Shown one piece after another: positions 1 through 5,390 of a stretch of 5,609 bases of DNA. Position 1 is the first letter of the stretch; every line of letters begins with the position of its first letter. The notes under the pieces are model-generated. The model made no database searches. It was not told the origin of the DNA and was given only the letters and a program-made list of their open reading frames with translations. Source of the stretch: Flavobacteriales bacterium (GTDB lineage: Bacteria > Bacteroidota > Bacteroidia > Flavobacteriales_E > Vicingaceae); NCBI GenBank assembly GCA_029262915.1, contig JAJCYN010000351.1, positions 1 to 5,609 on the forward strand, read 5' to 3'. Made by a program: the position numbers and the translations under genes.

Positions 1-184
1 TTGAGTTTATTCTATCAAGTGCTTCAAAGTTTGAAAAATGAGAACGACTGCTAGGGGAAACGAAATTTACTCCACCAATTTTTTCAGAGTTCGTAATACC
101 TGAGCTGTGAATGGAAAAGGCTACAGTAGTAATAACAATTATTACCGCAAAAAAACGGAGTGCCTTATTTTCTAGAAATTTCAT
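1..184 (-). CDS. N-terminal fragment of a secreted protein, possibly a GH113-like TIM-barrel protein
   Basis: The leftward frame starts at the ATG at 184-182 and runs off the window edge, giving 61 codons and no stop. The N-terminus has lysines and an arginine followed by a hydrophobic stretch (about residues 11-24, FFAVIIVITTVAFS), which fits a signal peptide or membrane anchor. The mature part begins with the phrase GGVNFVSPSS, and about 20 residues later comes ALDRIN. From memory, this resembles the start of glycoside hydrolase family 113-like (beta-mannanase type) proteins of Bacteroidota, where a 'GVNFV' strand opens the barrel and is followed by a helix ending near the next strand. That assignment is tentative because no catalytic residue lies in the window. 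The start codon lies 3 bp after the stop of the leftward gene at 188-1084, so the two are very probably cotranscribed and possibly translationally coupled. Confidence 0.7.
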   Translation of the reverse strand, partial: MKFLENKALRFFAVIIVITTVAFSIHSSGITNSEKIGGVNFVSPSSRSHFSNFEALDRINS

Positions 185-187
185 AAC

Positions 188-1084
188 TTAATTTAAAATT
201 CTCAAGCCTAAATTAATTGTTTTTCCTGCACCAGCATTCTCTCCTAGTATAAAACTAGTATATGAAACTTCTATTTCTACTCCCTTAAACAATTGATATT
301 TTGCTCCTAGCCCTTCCTGTAAAAAATAAGAGGATATTCCATCGCCACCAATAGATGGGAAAATTTGATTTTGAAGAAATAGGGTCAATTTTTTTGTGGG
401 GAAATAACTAACAAATACATCAACGGGGGTTGCTAAAGAAGTATTTTCATCTGACAAGTTTTTGTCTATGTTTATCCAAGTAGAAAACTGAGCGAATAGC
501 TGGATTTTATCACTTATCTTTTTATCGTATAAAAATTTAGTAATCCAGAGGTGCCTGTTGTTGTCTAAAAATGGTCTGTCTAAATTCCTACTTTGAGGGT
601 CAGAAATGACATTAATTAATAACCCACTTTGTACGCTAAATCTTTTCCATTTTTTTATCGGATTAAACTTTATTTTTATTCCAGCTAAAGTTATTCCAGA
701 CCTAGAATTACTAGCATTGGAAAAAGTTAAAACATTTAAAGGACTAGTACTACTTGGTCCTAAATGAACCGATTTAAACCAAAGTTCTCCACCTAGAGTT
801 ACCTTAGAGGATATACCATAATTATATTCTACAATGGAAGTAAAGAAAGAGCTTCTTTCTTCAGCATTTTGTTTAGTACCTGATTCATCAAAAAATTGGG
901 TTTGAGTATAGAGGTTATTAAATAGTTTAAACTCTGTTTGTCTCTTCTTAATTAAAACAGAGGGGGTATAGCTCTGAATATAAAAATTAGACGATGAGTT
1001 TTCATTGGCAAGAGAATCTTGTCCGTATACTTTCATTCCCAGTAATAGGAGAAAAAAAACGAAAACAAAGATGCTCTTATTCAT
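188..1084 (-). CDS. Predicted outer-membrane beta-barrel protein, function unknown
   Basis: This 298-residue protein has a clear Sec signal peptide: MNKSIF, then a hydrophobic core to about residue 15, with likely cleavage after YG near residue 21 (GQ-DS). The mature chain is rich in alternating hydrophobic and polar strands with aromatic residues, for example EFKLFNNLYTQTQFF (51-65), KVTLGGELWFKSVHLG (94-109), KIQLFAQFSTWINI (193-206) and KLTLFLQNQIFP (232-243). It ends in strand-like segments (GVEIEVSYTSFILG, TINLGLRIL). This pattern fits an outer-membrane barrel or porin-like protein, but I recognise no named family motif and cannot give a substrate. No Shine-Dalgarno sequence is visible, and the leader before the ATG is AT-rich. 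The gene is divergent from the flavoprotein gene at 1201 and shares a 116-bp regulatory region with it. It is followed after 3 bp by another exported protein, so the leftward operon appears to act in the envelope. Confidence 0.82.
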   Translation of the reverse strand: MNKSIFVFVFFLLLLGMKVYGQDSLANENSSSNFYIQSYTPSVLIKKRQTEFKLFNNLYTQTQFFDESGTKQNAEERSSFFTSIVEYNYGISSKVTLGGELWFKSVHLGPSSTSPLNVLTFSNASNSRSGITLAGIKIKFNPIKKWKRFSVQSGLLINVISDPQSRNLDRPFLDNNRHLWITKFLYDKKISDKIQLFAQFSTWINIDKNLSDENTSLATPVDVFVSYFPTKKLTLFLQNQIFPSIGGDGISSYFLQEGLGAKYQLFKGVEIEVSYTSFILGENAGAGKTINLGLRILN

Positions 1085-1105
1085 AATAATAATCTAAATT
1101 ACACA

Positions 1106-1113
1106 CAAATTAA
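1106..1113 (-). promoter_or_regulatory. Candidate -7 promoter element of the leftward operon
   Basis: Read on the minus strand the sequence is TTAATTTG, one mismatch from the Bacteroidota -7 consensus TANNTTTG. It lies 22 bp upstream of the ATG at 1084 and would put the transcription start near 1102. I see no TTG (CAA on the plus strand) at the expected -33 position. An identical box lies on the plus strand at 1173-1180. The call rests on motif and spacing only. Confidence 0.45.
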
Positions 1114-1135
1114 CGCATTTAGTTTTGAATAAGTA

Positions 1136-1151
1136 TGTCAGAACTCTGACA
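1136..1151. promoter_or_regulatory. Perfect palindromic operator candidate in the divergent promoter region
   Basis: TGTCAGA-AC-TCTGACA is a perfect inverted repeat with 7-bp arms and a 2-bp spacer, centred at 1143.5. It lies almost midway between the divergent start codons (59.5 bp from the ATG at 1084 and 57.5 bp from the ATG at 1201). Read as TGTCA-N6-TGACA, it has the half-site length and spacing of Crp/Fnr-family sites such as TGTGA-N6-TCACA. Relative to both predicted transcription starts its centre falls near -41, the class II activator position. The binding protein is not known, and a TetR-, GntR- or MarR-type dimer is also possible. It is too short and too unlike a terminator (no T-tract) to be read as one. 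Confidence 0.62.
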
Positions 1152-1172
1152 GCCTAAATCAATCATTCTGCT

Positions 1173-1180
1173 TTAATTTG
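1173..1180 (+). promoter_or_regulatory. Candidate -7 promoter element of the redox operon
   Basis: TTAATTTG differs from TANNTTTG at one position and lies 20 bp before the ATG at 1201, predicting a transcription start near 1184 and a short leader. No TTG is present 19-21 bp upstream. The palindrome at 1136-1151 occupies the area just upstream, as expected for a promoter that relies on an activator rather than on a -33 element. The box is the plus-strand twin of the minus-strand box at 1106-1113. Confidence 0.45.
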
Positions 1181-1200
1181 TAAGCTAAAAACAAGTCTTA

Positions 1201-2538
1201 ATGGAGCATGTTGTTATAATTGGAAACGGAGTAGCTGGAATTACTACTGCTCGGCATATCAGAAAATTAAGTGATAAAAAAATAACGGTAATTTCTGCTG
1301 AGACAGACCACTTTTTTTCTCGAACGGCCTTAATGTATATTTATATGGGGCATATGAAATTTGAGCATACTAAACCTTATGAAGATTGGTTTTGGAAAAA
1401 AAACAGTATTGATCTATTAAGGGCTTTCGTCCAAAAGATTGACACTGAAAAAAAGGAATTAAAACTAGATAATGGAACCACAATGTCTTACGATAAACTC
1501 GTTTTGGCAGTAGGCTCTAAACCAAATAAATTTGGCTGGCCTGGCCAGAATTTGGATGCTGTACAAGGATTATATTCTTACCAAGACCTAGAATCAATGG
1601 AGAAATATTCTCTTACTACCAAACGAGTGGTAATTGTTGGAGGAGGGTTAATTGGAGTAGAGATGGCAGAAATGTTTTTATCGAGAGGGATAAAAGTTAC
1701 TTTTTTAGTTCGTGAAAGCAGGTTTTGGGGTGTAGTTTTACCCAAAAAAGAGGGCGATTTAATTGCACGACACATCCAAGAACATCATGTTGATTTACGT
1801 TTTGAAACTGAATTAAAAGAAATATTACCTGATGAAAATGGTAGAGCTAGAGCAGTTCTTACCAAGTCAGGTGAGGAAATTGAATGTCAGTTCGTTGGTT
1901 TAACTGCTGGAGTTGGCCCAAATACGGCTTTTATGAAAGATGGTGATATAGCAATGAATAGAGGAATTTTAGTCAATGAATATTTAGAAACCAATGTGCC
2001 TGATGTTTATGCTTTGGGCGATTGTGCTGAGTTTCATCAACATCCAACAGGAAGAAGAAATATGGAACAAGTTTGGTACACTGGTCGAATGATGGGAGAA
2101 ACGCTTGCTCAAACTATTTGTGACAATAAAACGGCTTATCAACCAGGAATGTGGTTTAATTCTGCTAAGTTTTTTGATATAGAATATCAGACTTATGGTT
2201 GGATTTTTAGTGAATTACAAGAAAATGAAGCTGATTTTTATTGGGAACACGAAAGTGGTAAAATCTGTTTGCATTTGGTTTATGATAAAACGACTAATAA
2301 GTTACTTGGTATCAATACTTTTGGTATTAGAATGCGGCATGAAGTTTGTGAACGGTGGATTGATGGTGGACGAACGATAGATTATATTATGGAGCATTTA
2401 AAAGATGCCAACTTTGATGCAGAATTTTATAAGCAGTATGAAAATGAAATAGTCGGACTGTATAATCAAGAAAATGGAACCAATCTTAAAGTTAAAAAAA
2501 GAGATTGGAAACGAATTTTATCAATTTCTAATTCTTAA
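1201..2538 (+). CDS. FAD/NAD(P)-dependent oxidoreductase (nitrite-reductase/rubredoxin-reductase-like fold)
   Basis: This 445-residue soluble flavoprotein should move electrons between NAD(P)H and a protein partner. The N-terminal FAD-binding Rossmann motif is GNGVAG (residues 8-13). A second dinucleotide-binding motif GGGLIGVE lies at 147-154, and the second FAD motif is VYALGDCAE (269-277, D274 contacting flavin in this family). The segment FFSRTALMYIYMG (38-50) resembles the Y-x-R-x-x-L region of NirB N-termini and of ferredoxin or rubredoxin reductases. The active-site CxxxxC of disulfide reductases is absent, so thiol chemistry of that type is unlikely. At the end of the second NAD-domain strand the sequence is VTFLVRES, with no Glu at the usual NADH-selecting position, so cofactor preference is open. 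There is no signal peptide or membrane helix. It is first in the operon and only 5 bp from the membrane iron-sulfur protein gene, which suggests it is the cytosolic electron-input module for that protein. Confidence 0.9.
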   Translation: MEHVVIIGNGVAGITTARHIRKLSDKKITVISAETDHFFSRTALMYIYMGHMKFEHTKPYEDWFWKKNSIDLLRAFVQKIDTEKKELKLDNGTTMSYDKLVLAVGSKPNKFGWPGQNLDAVQGLYSYQDLESMEKYSLTTKRVVIVGGGLIGVEMAEMFLSRGIKVTFLVRESRFWGVVLPKKEGDLIARHIQEHHVDLRFETELKEILPDENGRARAVLTKSGEEIECQFVGLTAGVGPNTAFMKDGDIAMNRGILVNEYLETNVPDVYALGDCAEFHQHPTGRRNMEQVWYTGRMMGETLAQTICDNKTAYQPGMWFNSAKFFDIEYQTYGWIFSELQENEADFYWEHESGKICLHLVYDKTTNKLLGINTFGIRMRHEVCERWIDGGRTIDYIMEHLKDANFDAEFYKQYENEIVGLYNQENGTNLKVKKRDWKRILSISNS

Positions 2539-2543
2539 GAAAG

Positions 2544-4133
2544 ATGAAAATAATTAAAAAAATGGGGCTCATTATATTTCTTACAGGATTACTCATTTTT
2601 GTAGCTGCCATTTTTATGGGCGATTTTTTATTGACTGAAGAGGCAATGGAAAAGAGCCTTACTGAACAAGAATACAATAACCTACAAGAACGATTTGCCG
2701 ATGAATTAGTGGGAAAAAAGTATCACTCATCATTTGCCTTTTCTGCTGTTGCATTAAAAATATACAATGAGGTTAATGAAGAATTAAAAACAACTGAGCA
2801 ATGGGATAAAGTGATGTGGCGTAAACCAAGTAATTTTGCCTTTATATTATCAAAATCAGCTTCTTCGGGTTATTTAGTTGAAAATAAATGGTTGCTCTTT
2901 TTCCTAACTTTTGGGTTAGGAATTATTGGTTCGTTATTATTCATTTTGCCAAACTTAAAATTACTTGGTCCTCCAGGAATTAAGAATGATGGTATTTATC
3001 AGGAAGCTTCAACGAATAGAGGTTGGATTGGAATGTTGGCTTTTGGATTTCTATTTTGTTTTTACATTTTACTTTATTCCTATCCTTTTTTAATTGTTAA
3101 TTGGGTAAATATTGTAGATCCGGTAAAACACTTATTTAATCCTGCTGAAGGAGCTTCACAATGGTTTTTATATGGGTTGCTGTACTCTACATCCATGATT
3201 ATGATGGGAATACGTATGTTTATTAAGTACAGGCACAATAATTATCAAATTGTTAGAACAGGGAGTGTTTTATTTTTTCAAATCATATTTGCGTTTTTAT
3301 TGGTAGAAATTTTACCTCTTTTTGGTTTACCAGGAAAAGATTTAAAGAACGCGTGGCCGTTAGATTATTATTTTCTTTTTGACTGGAATGTTCAGTATAT
3401 ATTAGATAGTGGTCATTTTGGAAAATTTTTATTCGTTTGGGGATTTGTTTTATCGGCAATAATAATTCCTGTAATGGTTTATTTTTATGGTAAAAGGTGG
3501 TATTGTAGTTGGGTCTGTGGATGTGGTGGTTTAGCAGAAACATTAGGAGATCCTTATCGACAATTATCTAGCAAAAAATTGTTTGCTTGGAAAATAGAAC
3601 GTTGGATTATCTATCCTGTTTTAATTTTCGCAACAATTATGACCGTTTGGACAGGCTATCATACCTACAATGTTTTTAATCATCCGGAAATGGATAGTAA
3701 AGAAATTTTATTAGGTATTTCTGCTTTTGACATTAGAGATTGGTATGGCTTTTTAATAGGATCCATATTTGCTGGAGTAATAGGAACAGGATTTTACCCT
3801 ATATTGGGAAATAGAGCTTGGTGTAGGTTTGGTTGCCCACTTGCCGCATATATGGGAATTATTCAACGTTTTAAATCTCGCTTTCGAATTACTACTAATG
3901 GAGGACAGTGTATTTCTTGTGGAAACTGCTCTACTTATTGCGAAATGGGAATTGATGTGCGTTCTTATGCACAAAAAGGACAGAATATTGTACGTTCTTC
4001 CTGTGTTGGTTGCGGAGTCTGTTCAGCCGTTTGTCCTCGTGGTGTTTTAAAATTAGAAAATGCTCCAGAGGCGGGAAGAATTGATGATAATCCAATATTA
4101 ATTGGGAAAGAAAAAGTAACTCTAAACGCATAA
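2544..4133 (+). CDS. Polytopic membrane [4Fe-4S] electron-transfer protein (NosR/NapH/CcoG-type)
   Basis: This 529-residue protein has about eight predicted membrane helices (near 7-27, 115-137, 160-186, 206-227, 241-261, 293-315, 353-371 and 400-422). Basic residues around MKIIKK and KYRHNN place both termini in the cytosol. After helix 6 comes C321-SWV-C325-G-C327, and after helix 8 comes C427-RFG-C431-P, which correspond to the paired CxxxCP motifs of the NapH/NosR group. The C-terminus is a two-cluster ferredoxin: C456-x2-C459-x2-C462-x3-C466 and C487-x2-C490-x2-C493-x3-C497-P. In the first CxxxCP motif the proline is replaced by Gly and a third cysteine is added. Between helices 1 and 2 lies an approximately 85-residue, charged, probably helical periplasmic segment. 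I see no FMN-attachment motif like that of NosR. Electrons probably come from the flavoprotein encoded just upstream. The acceptor (quinone, a periplasmic protein or a metal centre) is unknown. No nos, nap or cco genes lie nearby, so none of those symbols is given. Confidence 0.88.
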   Translation: MKIIKKMGLIIFLTGLLIFVAAIFMGDFLLTEEAMEKSLTEQEYNNLQERFADELVGKKYHSSFAFSAVALKIYNEVNEELKTTEQWDKVMWRKPSNFAFILSKSASSGYLVENKWLLFFLTFGLGIIGSLLFILPNLKLLGPPGIKNDGIYQEASTNRGWIGMLAFGFLFCFYILLYSYPFLIVNWVNIVDPVKHLFNPAEGASQWFLYGLLYSTSMIMMGIRMFIKYRHNNYQIVRTGSVLFFQIIFAFLLVEILPLFGLPGKDLKNAWPLDYYFLFDWNVQYILDSGHFGKFLFVWGFVLSAIIIPVMVYFYGKRWYCSWVCGCGGLAETLGDPYRQLSSKKLFAWKIERWIIYPVLIFATIMTVWTGYHTYNVFNHPEMDSKEILLGISAFDIRDWYGFLIGSIFAGVIGTGFYPILGNRAWCRFGCPLAAYMGIIQRFKSRFRITTNGGQCISCGNCSTYCEMGIDVRSYAQKGQNIVRSSCVGCGVCSAVCPRGVLKLENAPEAGRIDDNPILIGKEKVTLNA

Positions 4134-4628
4134 ATGAAGGCTATTTTCTTTTTATTTTGTGTCCTACTTATTTCAAATTTAGGCATTAGTCAGAATGAGA
4201 TTCCGCACCATTTTGAGCAAAAACTTTATCCTAACGGAAACCCTAAAACAGAAAAATGGATAGTTGATAATAGTAATGATATGTACGTTAAGTACTATTA
4301 CGAAAATGGAAACCTAAAAAAACAAGGTTGGTTAAAAAATAACTTAAAAGAAGAGTACTGGAAATTTTATTATGAAAATGGAAATCTAAAATCTGAAGGA
4401 AAATTTTTTAATAATACCAAATTTGATTGGTGGATTGATTACAACAAAAAAGGAATGAAGGTAAAAGAAGGACGATTTGAAAATGGTAAAAAAGAAGGTT
4501 ATTGCAAGTTGTATAAAAATGGAATTTTAAGGTTAGAAGGAAATTTCGTTAATAATGTAAAAAATGGACATTGGCGGCTTTATGATGAAAATGGGATCCT
4601 TAAAGAAATAATACAACACGATTTTTGA
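4134..4628 (+). CDS. Exported MORN-like repeat protein
   Basis: This 164-residue protein has a short Sec signal peptide (MKAIFFLFCVLLISNLGISQ, cleavage near residue 19-20). Cys9 lies inside the hydrophobic core, too early for a lipobox, so it is not a convincing lipoprotein. The mature part is six copies of a Y-x-N-G-x-L/P-K-x-E-G-x-F/W unit starting near residues Y32, Y56, Y80, Y103, Y127 and Y150, a regular period of 23-24 residues. This matches the bacterial MORN_2-type repeats. Proteins of this kind are often labelled 'YwqK-like antitoxin', but nothing here supports a toxin-antitoxin role. The repeats probably form a small beta-sheet scaffold for protein or envelope binding. The start codon directly abuts the stop of the iron-sulfur gene (TAA-ATG, no gap), and the end overlaps the next gene by 4 bp, so expression is tied to both neighbours. 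Its function is unknown. Confidence 0.85.
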   Translation: MKAIFFLFCVLLISNLGISQNEIPHHFEQKLYPNGNPKTEKWIVDNSNDMYVKYYYENGNLKKQGWLKNNLKEEYWKFYYENGNLKSEGKFFNNTKFDWWIDYNKKGMKVKEGRFENGKKEGYCKLYKNGILRLEGNFVNNVKNGHWRLYDENGILKEIIQHDF

Positions 4629-5317
4629 AATATCTAATAATTGACATAATAATTCCTGCTTTTAATGAAGAAAATTCTGTGGGAAATGTGGTACAGGATA
4701 TTCCAAAAGAAATTGTACGAGAAATTATAGTGGTTAATAATAACTCCACCGATAAAACAGCAAAAAATGCTACAAATGCTGGAGCCACAGTTCTTGAAGA
4801 GCAAAATATGGGTTATGGAAATGCTTGTTTAAAAGGAATCACTCATGTTGGCAATAAAGAAGTTAAACCCGATATCATTGTTTTTTTAGATGCCGATTAT
4901 TCTGATTATCCCGAAGAAATAATTGATTTAATTAAACCCATTGCAAACGATAGTTATGATATGGTTATAGGCTCTCGTGCTTTGGGAAATTTAGAAAAAG
5001 GAGCAATGACTCCCCAACAAGTTTTTGGAAATTGGTTAGCCACTTTTTTATTAAAACTGTTCTACGGAGTAAAATACACCGATTTAGGACCGTTTAGAGC
5101 AATAAAATATGATAGTTTAATGGCTATAGGAATGAAAGATAAAACCTATGGCTGGACGGTAGAAATGCAAGTGAAAGCGGCAAAACTTAAAATGAAAACT
5201 TGCGAAGTACCTGTTAATTATAGGAAACGAATTGGATTTTCAAAAGTTTCGGGAACCGTAAAAGGAACTATTGGTGCGGGGTACAAAATAATTACCACTA
5301 TTTTTAAATACTTGTAA
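4625..5317 (+). CDS. GT2 family glycosyltransferase, DPM1-like
   Basis: This is a 230-residue GT-A fold enzyme that should transfer a sugar from a nucleotide donor. Motifs in order are DIIIPAFNEE (7-16), IIVVNNNSTDKT (34-45), the metal-binding DAD (89-91) in VFLDADYSDYPEE, the GSR motif (116-118), YTDLGPFRAI (151-160) and TYGWTVEMQ (174-182), then a basic stretch with YRKR (199-202). The set resembles dolichyl- or polyprenyl-phosphate sugar synthases. There are no transmembrane helices at the C-terminus, so it is a single-domain cytosolic or peripheral enzyme. The start is TTG at 4625. The same frame has a stop at 4601, and the next ATG (residue 62) would remove the first two essential motifs, so TTG is the only sensible common start. 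It overlaps the upstream stop as TTGA, implying translational coupling. Donor and acceptor cannot be told from the sequence. Confidence 0.88.
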   Translation: MKYLIIDIIIPAFNEENSVGNVVQDIPKEIVREIIVVNNNSTDKTAKNATNAGATVLEEQNMGYGNACLKGITHVGNKEVKPDIIVFLDADYSDYPEEIIDLIKPIANDSYDMVIGSRALGNLEKGAMTPQQVFGNWLATFLLKLFYGVKYTDLGPFRAIKYDSLMAIGMKDKTYGWTVEMQVKAAKLKMKTCEVPVNYRKRIGFSKVSGTVKGTIGAGYKIITTIFKYL

Positions 5318-5318
5318 A

Positions 5319-5354
5319 TGGCAACTATTGGACAATCAGTTAAAATAGTTGCCA
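5319..5354. repeat. Perfect 11-bp inverted repeat (stem-loop) after the glycosyltransferase gene
   Basis: TGGCAACTATT at 5319-5329 pairs perfectly with AATAGTTGCCA at 5344-5354 across a 14-nt loop. It begins 2 bp after the stop codon at 5315-5317, the usual place for a transcription terminator or a 3'-end-stabilising hairpin. No T-tract follows on either strand (CATTAAAG on the plus strand), so it is not a textbook intrinsic terminator. The right arm also contains the TTG of the candidate downstream promoter, so an operator role is an alternative. Confidence 0.6.
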
Positions 5355-5380
5355 CATTAAAGCGATAAACACTACTTTTG
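5349..5380 (+). promoter_or_regulatory. Bacteroidota-type promoter for the downstream glycosyltransferase
   Basis: TTG at 5349-5351 is followed after 21 bp by TACTTTTG at 5373-5380, a full match to the -7 consensus TANNTTTG at accepted spacing. The transcription start would fall near 5384-5387, only a few bases before the ATG at 5391. The mRNA would therefore be leaderless or nearly so, with no ribosome binding site. This indicates that the gene at 5391 can be transcribed independently of the four-gene operon upstream. Confidence 0.65.
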
Positions 5381-5390
5381 CGGAAGTAAA

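Noticed and set aside
1136..1151. Naming the palindrome a specific FNR, NO-sensor or HcpR site
   Set aside because: Half-site length and spacing fit the Crp/Fnr family, but the bases do not match FNR (TTGAT-N4-ATCAA) and I cannot confirm any regulator from this window.
1578..1775. Antisense open frame within the flavoprotein gene
   Set aside because: It has no recognisable motif, no promoter or start context, and lies fully inside a well-supported gene with intact family motifs.
1201..2538. Disulfide oxidoreductase (thioredoxin- or glutathione-reductase type) for the flavoprotein
   Set aside because: There is no CxxxxC or CxxC redox pair near the FAD motif. The Y-x-R-x-x-L-like region instead fits ferredoxin/rubredoxin- or nitrite-reductase-type flavoproteins.
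3829..4186. Overlapping open frames on both strands over the ferredoxin domain of the iron-sulfur gene
   Set aside because: The true frame carries both four-cysteine cluster motifs without interruption. The others are low-complexity by-products of codon use.
4134..4628. Reading the MORN-like gene as a YwqK-type antitoxin of a toxin-antitoxin pair
   Set aside because: It has a signal peptide, so it acts outside the cytosol, and neither neighbour looks like a toxin. The database-style name reflects only the repeat family.
5318..5368. A 16-codon open frame (ATG at 5318, stop at 5366-5368) directly after the glycosyltransferase stop
   Set aside because: It lies exactly on the inverted repeat, is very short, and its repeated look (ATI near the start, IVAT near the end) comes from the two stem arms. 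The hairpin and promoter explain the sequence better.
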